64,000 nucleotides of DNA. Origin: Akebia trifoliata. Its lineage: Eukaryota > Streptophyta > Magnoliopsida > Ranunculales > Lardizabalaceae. How positions within the stretch are numbered: the first letter of the stretch is position 1; each line of letters starts with the position of its first letter. Where the stretch lies: assembly GCA_017979445.1 (NCBI GenBank), contig CM030711.1, forward strand, positions 48,035,560-48,099,559. The letters run 5' to 3'. The position numbers and the translations under genes are program-made. This document shows, one piece after another, positions 47,601 to 58,935 of this stretch. Below the pieces are notes generated by a model. It saw nothing but the letters and a program-made list of their open reading frames with translations. It had not been told where the DNA came from and searched no databases.

Positions 47601-50051
47601 ATTAAAAAAAATATTGTAAGTCTTATGGGTACTCTCCCTTTTAGGAGAGCCCATATAACATATTTGATAGCATTGATAAAGTTGGCGACTTGTATCGCCC
47701 AATACTAAAAGCAACCTTCCACTTTTGTTGAATGAGTGCTTTGCAATAGAAGTTGCATTTCTTATGAACATATCTTTACTTTTATAATGAGAGTAGTAGT
47801 AGTAGAACTGGTTTGACACCAAAATTTGAGTGGCCATAAATGCCCCCACTTTTATACTTAAATAAAGAAAATTACAAACGTATCTTTTTACTACGTATTC
47901 TTCAAAAACCCTTTTAATCAACATTTTGAATAACAAATAAGCCCTTTGAATACATGTGTGTTTGCATGTTTCACCTTCTAGTTATCTTTTATGGGGATAT
48001 GACCCCTGATAATACTCATCAGTTTTTTGTTTAAGCTTGGTTTGTTGGTACAATTCTTTTTTGCAGGTTAATAATACGGATGCTGAAGGCAGACTTACAC
48101 TTGCAGATGCTTTGGTATATGCTTGCAACCAAGGTGTAGAGAAGGTATCGTCCAAATATAAAATCGCTATTATATAATTGTTTTTTTTTTTTTGGGTTGG
48201 AATCTCTTGAAATCTCTGCAAGAGGTTCAAACGTTTTTACAAACAAAATGACACATACAAGAGATAAGTGCTCGCACGGAGGTAAGAACCAGGGGATGAT
48301 TTTTTGTAAGGACCATCTCTTCACTGTGAAGACCATCCTTAAGAAAGTATCCCTTTTTTAAACTTCTAACCACAAAAAAATTGAGGCCATTTGTCCTGAA
48401 CCCCAACCAATTCATAGAGATGAGTCTAGGGCTAATTTTTGGTCTGGCTAGTCTCCATGGGGATCATCCTTACCAAAAGTCGGCCAATTCTGAAACTATC
48501 TAACCTTGTCAAAATTGAAAAAAATTGGGATCGTGCTTTCACGTTAAATTGAACTTCACATTTGACAAGGTTAGAAGTTTCATAAGAGCTGATTTTGTGA
48601 GGATGCTTTACATGGTGAGTAATCAACACTCGACTCACCTGCATATGGGTCTCATGAGCATGTTATTTTAGTGCATCTAATTGTGGTTGGAAATTCCTTG
48701 CAAGAAATCGGGCATTCAAGGTTATCACAAGAATCACAATTTTTTTTTTTTTTTAATATTCACTTTTTTATAGGTATAGGATTAGTGGTTAGCAAATGAA
48801 GTTGGGTTCAAGGGAGGTTTGAACCTGGGACGTAGGAACAACACTCCACACGTCTTACCACTTAGCTAAGTTGGCTCTTCAATATACTTTCCTGCAGTTA
48901 AAAGATCAAGATGAGTCTCTTTTTGGTTGCAATATATAAATGTTAGTTTAAAACTTTTAATGATCTATGGAAATTAGATGCAGCCAACATGAATATTGCT
49001 CGATGAATGTTATTCACTTGGTATAGAGAAATAAAAGATGCGAGTACATGTAACAAATTCACAATATAACAATTATACAATGTTTTACCTTGTGCATCGA
49101 TCTAAAATTCTAAATAGCCATTTTACTGTGTGCTCGAGCTTTATCTGTTTTCTGATTTATCCGGTGATTGATAAGAATTTTAAACTTTTGTCTGCAGATA
49201 GTTGATCTGGCAACACTAACTGGGGCATGTGTAGTTGCCCTTGGGCCCTCAATTGCAGGTATATTTCGTTCTTATTAGTTTAAACTTTTCATTTCTATAA
49301 CTTCGTAGCATATTGATTATCCGATAATGTCTAAAGAACCAACAAGACCATTTGATATATAATTAGAGCTGAGTCCAATTTTTGTTTTTATTCTTTTAAA
49401 GTCAAGTCCTGTTAAATATGCTGTGACTTTTATTGGAAAAAATCCTATTTATTCAGGAGTGTTCACACCCAGTGATGAACTAGCGAAGGAGGTTTTAGCA
49501 GCTGCAGAAATCACTGGGGAGAAGTTTTGGAGGATGCCGTTGGAAGAAAGCTATTGGGAGTCCATGAAATCAGGGGTTGCTGATATGGTCAACACAGGGC
49601 CCCGTCCTGGTGGTTCTATCACTGCAGCTTTATTCTTGAAACAGGTCAGGACTTCAATTATTCTTTCTTCACATCTTAATAAGGAGTAAATGCTGAGTCT
49701 TAAGGGTGCAATTGGCACATAATTGAAACATGCTATAGTTTTCTCTCTAAAAAAACAATATAATTTGGTCAATATTAGGATAGTATTTCTACATCTCCAA
49801 TGTCTATCACTGCCTGCTGTTGGCTCTAAAAAAACTCTCAAAACAAATTTCGTTCGTGTTCAAAGTAGTGTAATTAAATAATGGTGTTTAGATTCTGAAA
49901 TAGGAAATCACCCATTTTGCAGTTTGTTGATGAGAAGGTTCAATGGATGCATATAGATATGGCAGGCCCTGTCTCGAATGAGAAAAAACACACGGCAACA
50001 GGATTTGGTGTCTCGACTTTGGTGGAGTGGGTTCTGAAGAACTCTTCTTAG
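42842..50051 (+). CDS. LAP: leucine aminopeptidase, M17 family
   Basis: Zn/Mn-dependent exopeptidase forming hexamers, removing N-terminal residues from peptides. Ten exons join in frame: 42842-42907, 44741-45155, 45265-45459, 45924-46149, 46343-46469, 46637-46732, 48067-48144, 49198-49258, 49457-49644 and 49923-50051, 526 residues. The N-domain ([32 protein letters not shown]) is followed by the catalytic domain. Metal-site motifs are intact: [34 protein letters not shown] and the signature [18 protein letters not shown]; later [24 protein letters not shown] and [10 protein letters not shown]. All introns are GT-AG except intron 5, which starts GC (46470). Plant relatives often have a plastid transit peptide before MAHS; here no in-frame ATG precedes 42842 although Ser-rich open sequence does, so the product may be cytosolic. 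Intron 1 holds a 211-bp hairpin; intron 3 contains a duplication of the exon 3 end. Confidence 0.95.
43364..43574. repeat. near-perfect 211-bp hairpin (MITE of the GTATCCCGAGG-core family)
   Basis: Arms of about 97 bp (43364-43460 and 43479-43574) pair with few mismatches around an 18-bp loop. Left arm blocks TGATTTTGTAACTCAACCTG and GAACCGTAGATTTTTCCCCT, then CAGGATACACAACTGC; the right arm is their inverse (GCAGTTGTGTAATCC, GGGGAAAAATCTATGGTTCT). If transcribed with the aminopeptidase pre-mRNA, it would fold into a long stem. Confidence 0.85.
45432..45908 (+). repeat. 241-bp tandem duplication that copies the end of aminopeptidase exon 3
   Basis: Copy 1 (45432-45672) starts inside exon 3 at AATGCGCCGGCCAATGTGCT; copy 2 (45673 to about 45908) starts AATGCGCCATCCAATGTGCT inside intron 3. 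Both then read CACCCCTGG followed by the donor GTTTGT or GTTCAA, and share CTCTATTTTGGATTACAT, TCTGAAATCTGAACCATTCA and CCATAATTAATA. Copies differ at scattered sites, so the duplication is not brand new. Confidence 0.85.
46936..47250 (+). repeat. 158-bp tandem duplication in aminopeptidase intron 6
   Basis: Two diverged copies sharing CTCCATTTAGTTTGGTGGTG, AAGGTTTCAACAAAATCTAA and CTAGAGACATT, offset by 158 bp (46951 versus 47109). Non-coding. Confidence 0.75.
47812..47985 (-). repeat. dispersed repeat R1, minus orientation
   Basis: Reads on the minus strand like the repeats at 33174 and 51417: AACTAGAAGGTGAAACATGC at one end and GGGGGCATTTATGGCCACTC, AAATTTTGGTGTC at the other. Lies in aminopeptidase intron 6. 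Confidence 0.55.
48275..48645. mobile_element. decayed copy of the double-hairpin element
   Basis: Traces of the shared module: GATGATTTTTTGTAAGGACC with ATCTCTTCACTGTGAAGACC, ATCATCCTTACCAAAAGTCG, GACAAGGTTAGAAGTTTCAT and GAGCTGATTTTGTGAGGATG. Termini and (TA)n flanks are lost, so it is an old insertion. Lies in aminopeptidase intron 7. Confidence 0.5.
48738..48893 (-). mobile_element. tRNA-like SINE, minus strand (family B)
   Basis: On the minus strand: GCCAACTTAGCTAAGTGGTA (box A region), AAGACGTGTGGAGTG, box B AGGTTCAAACCTCCC, then GAACCCAACTTCATTTGCTA and an A-rich tail (T-run 48738-48755 on the plus strand). Order and spacing fit a tRNA-derived SINE. In aminopeptidase intron 7, antisense to the gene. 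Confidence 0.65.
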
Positions 50052-52462
50052 CTTAGTTGGAAACTTATGGATCAGTTGGTACACCATTTCAAGGAGTAAT
50101 AGGTTGGTGAAAACTATGTCTCAGAACAAAACGTGGTTGCATAAAGATTCGACTGGAATTACTAAAATGGAAATTAGAAGTATTGAGATATGCGTGGTGT
50201 GGTTTTAATTTTTGTTACAGTTAATAAATATTATTTATGATGGTAATACAACTCACAGTTCTGAATGTTTCTGACATTAAACGATTTTTTCAAGGTGAGC
50301 TGACTGCGCGGTTTTGGATGCAGTGATTACTAGACTCGTCGAATGAATCATCGACTCCTTAAAATGTTGTGGTTGAGACAGTTATGGTTTTTTCGATCAA
50401 AATATTGCTTTGGAAGGAAATTTTATACCCCTAACATGTTGGCCTTCAGAATTTCATCTGTATTGCTTGGGGACCCTTGACTTTTAAAAAATTAAATGAA
50501 AGTTCTCCAACCCTTTTCTTATAATAAATTAAATTATTACTATAATTATTTCTTTATACCTGTTATATAATTTTTTAAAAAGTTCAAGTTGCTAGGTTGG
50601 TTAACCTTTACCCACTAATGACTAATACTAACCACTAACCTGCTTGCGTAGCCAAAATAAAATTCTAATTTCTTTTTTGAAAAAAATACCCTTTATATGA
50701 TAAGTATGTTTCCAACTAAAACTATGAAGAATTTTTTCCTTTTGTTTTTTTTTTTTTTTGAAGAAAACCTTGTGAGAAAAAGACATTTGAGCTACATTTA
50801 TTTTACTATACATTTAATTTCATTAATTAGTTTGCTATAAGAAAAGTTGGTGTGGCATAAACAGTTTTAAATAAGGTTAGGTGCATATCCAATTAAAATG
50901 GGAGGACATGGGTTCAATGCCGTGGTAGGTAAGTTCCCTCATTGGAGTTGAAACTTTTGAAATCACCTTAATTTTAAGGGTCAACACAATGATCACAAAA
51001 TTTAAAAATGACGATAATGATTTATGTTTATGTGTATCCCGAGGCAAATGATCTACAATTTTGTGATGGGGTGTGTGTTTTACACTTTATATAAAGGACA
51101 ATCGTCATAAAATACCCTGAAACAATACTTTCATTCTCTTTGTTGAATACATTAGGATGAAAAGACATGGAGGATCTTTGGATAGAATTAGGACTTAGTG
51201 ATTTAAAGTGGAGGTGCTTCAATAAATATTTTATAGGACATACTAAAATTTATCTAGTCTCAATCGAAGTAGTTCAAGACAATTCATAACCATCAAAAGC
51301 TTTGTAATGTTTCTAAAATATTAAATGTTTTGGAGTCAATATTTTGTTGTGATCTTCAATGTAATGTTCTGCCTACACATAAATAAGACAAATGCCCATA
51401 CTTGAATAAATAAAAGACTAGAAGGTGATATGTGCAAACACACATATCAAAAGAGTTTATATATAATTTTCTTGATTTTTAACTAAAATAACTCTAATTA
51501 TATTAAGTGTAAATATAAGTGGGGGGTATTTAATAGAAAATTAAAAGGTAGCATGTATCAAAATGATATATATATATATAATTTTATTGGTTTTTAAATA
51601 AAATGACCGTAATTACATATGACTAATGCAAAGTGACCTCAAGATTGTACTTCTTATCGCACTTTCCTGACATTGAAGTGTGTAGGAACCATAGATACTT
51701 TTCATTGAGATACAAGTAAAAATATATATGATTCCTATACACTTTCACGTCAGGAAAGTGTAATTTGAAGTACTTCAGCATGGTCCTAATTACATTGAAT
51801 ATAAACATAAATTTGGGAGCATTTATGACCACTTAAATTTTAGTGTCGAACTCTTCTACTCTAATCCTGACGATAAGAGTCGTTTTACATTGACCTTGTT
51901 GAGCAGTGCACAAAGAATCATAGATTTCTTTTCTCAAGATATAAGGGAAAAATCTACAATTCTTCAAGTACTATCATGTCAATGCAGTATTGAACGCAAT
52001 GTCCAATGAAGTCAGTTCAACATTTTCCCAACCGTAAAGGGGTTTTGTTAACATGTATCTTAAGGGCACACATTAAACTACAATAAATACACCTTGGAAA
52101 CAAAATCCATATTAAAGAAAGATATAATTCAGAGTAATTATTAGAACAATAAGTGAGAATTTTGGGTTAAGAGTCAAAAGATTTGGATGATGATGGTCAC
52201 ATCCCAATTCCCCCCAACCTGTGGAACAATTTAAAGTGGCAAATTGGTAATTTAGTAACAGATCTGGAGTTGTATTCGGTTGACCTCTCATTGTTAGTGT
52301 CGAAATGAAGCAACATCAACAGTGCGTGAAAACTGGATTTTTCCCACTCGATTGGTAGTTGGTTTGGTGCAGTTCCCCTGAGAGAGAGAGAGAGACTCCT
52401 CATTTAGATCTACAACTGTGAACCCTAATTTTTTTTTTTCTTACTGGGCCATCTGTAAATCC
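50052..52462. other. intergenic region, aminopeptidase to TM9SF gene
   Basis: Holds the aminopeptidase 3' untranslated region, a GTATCCCGAGG-core scrap near 51030-51070, repeat R1 (51417-51852) with a hairpin inside it, and another core-motif copy near 51905-51965. A possible SINE B-box (GGGTTCAATGCC) occurs near 50910. The last 200 bp before 52463 should hold the TM9SF promoter and leader. No gene seen. Confidence 0.6.
51417..51852 (+). repeat. dispersed repeat R1 with internal hairpin
   Basis: Starts GACTAGAAGGTGATATGTGC, ends GGGAGCATTTATGACCACTT, AAATTTTAGTGTCGAAC, like 33174-33412. Inside it, 51660-51760 is a hairpin (CACTTTCCTGACATTGAAGT ... ACTTTCACGTCAGGAAAGTG) with GAACCATAGATACTTTTCAT in the arm: a palindromic MITE inserted into R1 or part of this longer copy. 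Confidence 0.55.
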
Positions 52463-55400
52463 ATGGCGATTCATCGATCGCTCGCATTTCATCTCTGGAT
52501 CTCAACGTTACTTCTTCTCTTCATCCATGGTGATTGCTTCTACCTCCCCGGAGTTGCACCTGAGGATTTTCTCATTGTGAGTGCTTCTCAATCTTTTTCT
52601 TGATTCAATTTCGATTTTTGTTCGATGATTTTGGTTTGCCCTAGCGTTAGATCTTGTTTTATTCGGTTGTATTCGTGTTTCGATCCAATTATTCGAAAAA
52701 TGGCGTATTTTTCTGTAAATTCGGTCTCTGCCGATTGAGTTCATAAAGATCATTGGCTGTTGTGTTCGTTCATTTAATGGATTTGTGGATTTATTTGGTC
52801 TTTTGTTCTTGTATGAGTTTAAGAAGGATCAATAGGCTGTTACATTTTCAGGAGATGATTGGTTGGATGCGCATAATCTCCTATTAGAAATGTTCTTCTT
52901 GGCTTGGCTCATTCTGTGAATATATTTTCTCTCTTGATTGCCCACCATTCTTCTCCAATATGATTGTAATTTTAGATTGAAAATGTTTCAAAAAGATACT
53001 ATTGATCTAGACCATGTAATTAAATGAGGAAGAGTTTAACTTGATAGCTCACTCACTTCTCATCAGGGGCGGAGCCAGGATTATCTTGTAGTGGGGACAA
53101 ACTATAGTCTTTCAATGAAGTTGAAAGAACATGAAGACGAGTGGGTTTAAGGAGAAAATTCAAGGATTTTTTGTTAGTGGTTGTAGAAAATGGCATTTAG
53201 GTCACTTCTTAATAATCTATGAGAGAAGACCTAAGTCAAGGGGGGGGGATTGCCAAAAGTTTGTGGGGGCAAACTCAAAATATGTCAAATTATAGTGAGG
53301 ATAATGCAATTTAAAAAAAAAAATTGTCCTTCAAAAGTGCCCCCACTGTAAATCTGCCACTGCGTCTCATTAAGACCAACTGAGATTTCAGGAGTATGCA
53401 TAGAATGTTCATTGGCAAGTGCAAAATGTTCACTATTTTATTAAAAAGAACCTCTAATTAATTGTTAATCCAAGCACTACATGAATAAAGGCTTATTAAA
53501 CACATCAGGATGGCGTGTCATTCCTTTTAAGTGGGCACTATTCATATGACATGTTTATAGATCTCTGTATGGTTGTATTTTGAGAAAGATTCAACTCACA
53601 GTCAGAAAAAAAAACTACTAAAAAAGGTGCAGCCAGCTCGGTAAAATCTTCATCTTCACCTCCCATTTCTCTTCGGAAAATTTGTATCCCAATTTGACTA
53701 AACTCATCAATTTAGTTGACCTAAATTTCCTCCCAATCAACATGCTTGGTTTTGGTCTGTCAATATTTCACTTGCGTTTTGCTAGTTATTACTGGGCTAG
53801 GGCAAACTCAAAAGACGACGGAGTTTCTTTGATCAAAATTGAAAAGTCTCTATAGACCCGAATGCGAAATTATGTTATCTTCTGAATCAACCCAACTCCT
53901 CAAAAGATATGGTTGAATTCATTTGTGACTTAAACTTGACTGCTCATTCATTAGGTTGTTTCTGAATCATTTCTGGTAGCACTTTAAAATGGGTCAGTTT
54001 GCTTTGGTGTGTTTGCATGCATGTTGGTATAGAGAATGTGCGCCTCATTTTTTTTGATGCACGAAGTCTTCCAGGCATTTTTCCTTCAGATTCATGGAAT
54101 GAGGTTTTGATGATGATTACTTGTCTGATATATATATATATATATTTGAGTTAATTTCATGACTAAATTGTTCTGGGTGCAGGGAGATGCATTGAAGGTG
54201 AAAGTGAATAAGCTGACTTCTACAAAAACACAGCTTCCTTACTCCTACTATTCTCTCCCTTATTGTCGTCCAGAGAAAATAGTTGATAATGCAGAAAATC
54301 TTGGGGAAGTTCTTCGTGGTGATCGTATTGAAAACTCTCCTTATGTGGTCAGCTAAAATTCCCATACAATTCAATTGTTCTGTTATCCTCCCAGATTTTA
54401 TGTGGGTTTCTGACCCAAGTGGTTCTGTTGCAGTTCAAAATGAGGGTACCACAGACGTGTAATGTCGTCTGCCGAATAACACTTGATGCAAAAACTGCCA
54501 AGGACTTCAAGGAAAAGATCGATGATGAATACCGGGTCAACATGTAAGGCACTGATTTTGGAGTCCTAAAAATCGAAGCTCCCGAATTCCTTGATAATTG
54601 TGATCCCCACCACCAATTTAATGAATTTATGTTGCATGTGTAGGATCCTGGACAATCTTCCTCTGGTTGTTCTGACCCCAAGACTGGATCAGGAATCTGC
54701 TATCATGTATCAATACGGATTCCAACTTGGGATGAAAGGGCCATATGCTGGAGTAAATACCGATGCTTAGTAGCACTGAATGCTCTTGATTTTAGACTAA
54801 CTTGCTTAAGCTCCAAGTGTTTCATTTATTTATTTATTTATTATATTCTACCCGCAGAGCAAGGATGAAAAGCATTTTATCCGTAATCATTTACAATTTA
54901 CTGTCAAATATCACAAGGATTCACAAACAGACGCTGCAAGGATCGTGGGATTTGAGGTCAAACCATTCAGGTCTAATTATTTAATTTTGTCAATAAGAGA
55001 TCCTTACTGTGTTATTGTTTACTTCTTGTTTGTCATGATTTATGTCTATTTTATAGAATCTGATTCTTTTGAGAATCCAGTGTAAAGCATGAATATGAAG
55101 GCGAATGGAATGAGAAAACCCACTTGACAACTTGTGACCCCCAGGCAAGACGTGCGGTTATGAACTCAGATCCTCCACAAGAGGTAGAAGAAAAGAAGGA
55201 AATCATATTCACATATGATGTTGAGTTCCAGGTGAGACTTTGTTGTTAACCATGGGGATGACCATGTATGTTCCTTTATGGCTTTCTAACCTTCTTATTG
55301 ACCTTTCAGGAGAGCGATGTGAAGTGGGCATCTCGATGGGATACCTATCTTCTAATGTCCGATAATCAAATTCATTGGTTCTCAATTGTCAATTCTCTTA

Positions 55401-56467
55401 TGATCGTTATCTTTCTTTCGGGAATGGTTGCTATGATCATGCTGCGGACACTGTACCGTGACATTTCCAAATACAACCAGCTGGAGACCCAAGAAGAAGC
55501 CCAAGAAGAGACAGGGTGGAAATTGGTTCATGGCGATGTTTTCAGGCCCCCAGTAAACTCGGACCTACTGTGTGTTTATGTAGGGACAGGTGTCCAGTTC
55601 CTTGGGATGATACTCGTCACTATGATCTTTGCTGTTCTAGGATTCCTCTCTCCTTCGAACCGAGGTGGGCTGATGACAGCCATGCTTCTACTCTGGGTCT
55701 TCATGGGCCTTCTCGCTGGTTACTCCTCCGCTCGTCTCTACAAGATGTTCAAGGGAACAGAATGGAAGAAAATCACTCTAAGAACCGCATTTATGTTTCC
55801 CGCTGTTGTTTTTGCCATTTTCTTTGTTTTAAATGCTCTCATATGGGGGGAGAAGTCATCGGGGGCAGTGCCCTTCGGGACCATGTTTGCTCTCGTCTTT
55901 CTCTGGTTTGGGATCTCAGTTCCACTTGTGTTCGTGGGTGGTTACATAGGGTTCAAGAAGCCAGCGATAGAGGATCCTGTGAAGACGAACAAGATCCCAA
56001 GACAAATCCCAGAGCAGGCCTGGTACATGAACCCAATCTTCTCAATCTTGATCGGAGGGATACTCCCGTTTGGAGCCGTCTTCATTGAGCTCTTCTTCAT
56101 CCTAACCTCAATTTGGTTGAACCAGTTTTACTACATCTTTGGCTTCCTCTTCATCGTCTTCATCATCCTCATGGTCACTTGTGCTGAGATAACAATTGTG
56201 CTCTGCTACTTCCAGCTGTGCAGCGAAGACTATCTATGGTGGTGGAGGTCGTACCTGACTGCAGGGTCCTCTGCGTTCTATCTTTTCCTTTATGCTGCAT
56301 TTTACTTTTTCACCAAGCTTGAGATCACGAAGCTAGTGTCCGGGGTGTTGTACTTTGGCTACATGTTGATCGTCTCATATGCATTCTTTGTACTAACTGG
56401 CACGATTGGTTTCTATGCGTGCTTCTGGTTCACGAGGCTCATCTACTCATCTGTGAAGATCGATTAG
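52463..56467 (+). CDS. TMN: transmembrane 9 superfamily member (nonaspanin, TMN)
   Basis: Nine-span membrane protein of the endosome/Golgi, implicated in sorting and adhesion in the family. Seven exons join in frame: 52463-52576, 54183-54347, 54434-54543, 54644-54752, 54858-54970, 55081-55231 and 55310-56467, 639 residues, the normal size. A signal peptide ([15 protein letters not shown]) precedes the luminal domain starting [15 protein letters not shown], with [40 protein letters not shown] and [15 protein letters not shown]. The large last exon encodes all nine membrane segments ([60 protein letters not shown] and others). The tail ends YSSVKID, matching the KxD/E Golgi-retention ending known for plant TMNs. 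Start: first ATG with a following signal peptide. Intron 1 (1.6 kb) contains a hAT-type MITE. Subfamily number not assigned. Confidence 0.95.
53064..53362. mobile_element. hAT-type MITE with 8-bp target duplication in TM9SF intron 1
   Basis: 299 bp with ends CAGGGGCGGAGCCAGGATTA and, on the minus strand, CAGTGGCAGATTTACAGTGG. Flanked by CTTCTCAT (53056-53063) and CGTCTCAT (53363-53370), 8 bp with one mismatch. Same family, opposite orientation, as 11685-11920. Confidence 0.75.
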
Positions 56468-57866
56468 TTGATGCGATTGGATATGCAGGTTAGACTATAG
56501 CGTTTTGGTTCATTTTTTGAATGTTTGGATTCTTGATTCACGTGCCATAGAAATTGGTTTTACCTTTCTGATACAAGTTCTTAAGGAGTAGTAGAGTTCC
56601 TATCCATTTTTTGTTTTTGTTTTTGTTTTTTTCGCTTAAATTTTTTCTCAAATTCTGGATGTCACCTGTGATTGAGGATTGTTGAAACCAAACTAGTATC
56701 CTCATTTACTGCATGATTTAGAGTAATTCATGTACTAATATCAGTCAAATTCTGCTACTGTAATGATGGTCGTTTCTTTTGTTTCAATCCTTGTTTTTTT
56801 TTTTTTTTTTTGCTCAAAATTGTCAGCTTCTTACACTCTTTCTTCCTGGTGCTGCCACGCTGCCCCCTCATGTTTGTGATCCATCTCTTATTTACATTCT
56901 CAGTTAATGTTTTTGGCATTTATGTGCTCTTAGACATCGGACTTCATCTCATCTCATTTACTCATTTACGTTCTTAGTAAATATTTCCAGCATTTATGTG
57001 CTCCTAGACATTGGACTTTTCGTGGCGGTCCACAGCATTTTATATCGAATTGAAGAGTACAGGGGGTATGTGTTACATAAATGAGTTTGTTTTCGCGATA
57101 TTTCACTGATTCAACTTTCATATATAGGGGGTTGATTCAATCCAGAGTCCAGACTCCGATCATAAGTGGTTTGTTCTTTGCTTTTGAGGGGAATGGAAGG
57201 GCATTGTGTGTGTGTGTGTGTGTGTATTTGACTGCAGCTTGCAGCCTCCAGATTCATTTTTGTTCTTTCTGTTATTCAGCCTCAGAAATTGTTTTGCAAG
57301 AAGAAGCACACTTTTTCAGTCTAAGTTAGAATTGGAGAGAGATTTCTTTAGGAGATTTGAGTGTTGAGCCTGAGAATGTGTGGTGCAACGGAACTTAGTT
57401 GAATTCCTATATATATATAAGGCTCTAAAGAGGCTAATCGATGAGAAAATGGTTTTTCTTGGAATTGAGAAAAGTAAGTTTTTATTTTAAAGAGGCAAGA
57501 CAAAAAGAATGTGGATTGAGATATGAGGTGGCATATTCCAATGACTCCATGACTTTAAATTTGTACGTCTCAGGATTCATGATTGCACCTCATATAAAAT
57601 GTATCTCCCGAAGCATACAGATCTACTGGTCTCGAACTTGCCCACGTCATGGAGTCATTTGAGTATGCCACCTGGTGAGTCAAATTATCAAGGACTCCTT
57701 TAAGAGATAATAGGACCCCAAAACGTAAAGGGGAAGGCTCGTATGCGTTAAATGCTTCGCTGCAAACAAGCCGAGTTAAATCGGATATGTGTTTGGGAAA
57801 AACACGGGAACTACCACCATCAAAGGATTTTGATTTTCACACCGTGAGTATTGTATTTTAGTACAT
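56468..57866. other. 3' untranslated region of the TM9SF gene and intergenic DNA
   Basis: The first several hundred bases are probably the TM9SF 3' untranslated region. A (TG)n tract lies near 57206-57226 and a palindromic MITE at 57518-57678. No gene seen; short open frames lack any recognisable domain. Confidence 0.6.
57518..57678. repeat. palindromic MITE of the GTATCCCGAGG-core family
   Basis: Arms GAGGTGGCATATTCCAATGA / CTCCATGAC and GTCATGGAGTCATTTGAGTA / TGCCACCTGG are inverted copies. The inside has GTCTCAGGATTCATGATTGC and TGTATCTCCCGAAGCATACA, then GATCTACTGG, i.e. the core motif. About 160 bp. Confidence 0.65.
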
Positions 57867-58163
57867 CTACTTGCGAGGAGGGCGAGTAGATTCAGAGTCG
57901 GAGGTGTTAGTCGATAACTTGGCGACGTCGCGAGCGGTGGCATTGGGTTTTTTGTTAGCATATAAGGTGAAGTAACCGATGACTGCAACTATAGTAAATC
58001 CACTAACAGCCATAATCATAGGGGAGAAGGGTAGGTTGCGCTGCTGGTGTAGTACGCCACCTGCCCCCTTCTTCGTTCCCTCTACTCCCGTCGCTCCTTT
58101 CCCTTCTTCAGGATGACAACGAATCTCTTGAAAAGAGTTTTTGAGACGGCCTCGTTCTAGTCA
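57867..58163 (-). CDS. small single-membrane-segment protein, start codon not found
   Basis: The minus strand has an open frame of about 98 codons ending at TAG 57867. It reads QEIRCHPEEGKGATGVEG, TKKGAGGVLHQQRNLPFSPM, a membrane segment MAVSGFTIVAVIGYFTLYA, then NKKPNATARDVAKLSTNTSD and a basic end RPPRK. The acidic/Gly-rich head, membrane segment and DVAK tail look like a conserved short plant protein of unknown function. No ATG occurs in frame before the internal ATG at 58019, which would give only 50 residues starting at the membrane segment. Options: an upstream exon, a non-AUG start, start loss, or a sequence error. Two G-boxes lie just upstream, arguing for a live promoter. I do not assign a function; the frame itself is more secure than its start. 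Confidence 0.5.
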
Positions 58164-58189
58164 TTCAGACTTGGAAGGCCATATCTGGA

Positions 58190-58244
58190 CACGTGGTGCA
58201 TAATTTGGTTATCTTGCGACAACTGTTTTGTAATGCAACACGTG
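58190..58244. promoter_or_regulatory. two G-boxes upstream of the small membrane protein
   Basis: CACGTG at 58190-58195 and 58239-58244, 49 bp apart, within 85 bp of the upstream limit of the 57867-58163 reading frame. In context (ACACGTGG, ACACGTGT) they fit ABRE/G-box elements of ABA-responsive promoters. The functional role is an inference. Confidence 0.45.
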
Positions 58245-58654
58245 TTGTTTGCTCTTTGGAATTTGGATCCCCCCACCCACAAGGCCCATCTGTCAACTGG
58301 CGGGTTTCGAAGCGGGTCAATCTAAGAGAAAGCCGTAAACCCAGGCAAATGATCCATGATTATGTGAGAGAGGCGTGCATCAGAGGAGACGTCAAAATCA
58401 AATACATTGAGAAAACAACCAATCTTATATAGTAAGTTAGGACTGTAACCTGGCCGGATTGGAGAGTAAACCCAAGTTCAACCCAATTAGTAGAATTCTT
58501 AGCCAGAGCTCAAATCCAGCTTGATCTTCTAAAATTGGGTTGAGTTCATGTTAGTCCAAGTTAGGATAGTTTGGTTTGGTGGAGTTGACCTCGTTGAATA
58601 ACCTATTTTCATTTTGATAAGTAAATAAATTTTGTATTTTTTAATATGTAAGGT

Positions 58655-58935
58655 CATATTCGGGAGTCAACGCTTTTGTCCTATATGGGTTAGAAGTTTT
58701 GGAATGCCATGATTTTTCGTGAGAATGATCTCTATGGTGAGAAGATCATCCTCACAAAAAATCAGTCAAATCTGAAATTTCTAATTCCATCAAAAGTAAT
58801 TTTGAATTATGGACCATTATTTTTTATTATTATTAATTTGTAAATCACTTTTGATGGGGTTAAAAGTTTTAGATTGAACTGATTTTTGGTGAGGATGATC
58901 TCCTCACCATAGAGATCATTCTCACGAAACATCCA
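58655..58935. mobile_element. decayed copy of the double-hairpin element
   Basis: Retains ATGGGTTAGAAGTTTTGGAA, ATGATCTCTATGGTGAGAAG, ATCATCCTCACAAAAAATCA and, in the second half, GGGGTTAAAAGTTTTAGATT and ATGATCTCCTCACCATAGAG. The two-hairpin order is preserved, but the termini and (TA)n flanks are gone. Confidence 0.6.

Noticed and set aside
54802..54984. Separate small plus-strand gene
   Set aside because: Overlaps TM9SF exon 5 in another frame plus intron; a shadow.
55516..56088. 190-codon open frame overlapping the TM9SF last exon
   Set aside because: It is an alternate frame of the well-supported membrane protein exon, with Cys/Arg/Ser-rich composition typical of a shadow.
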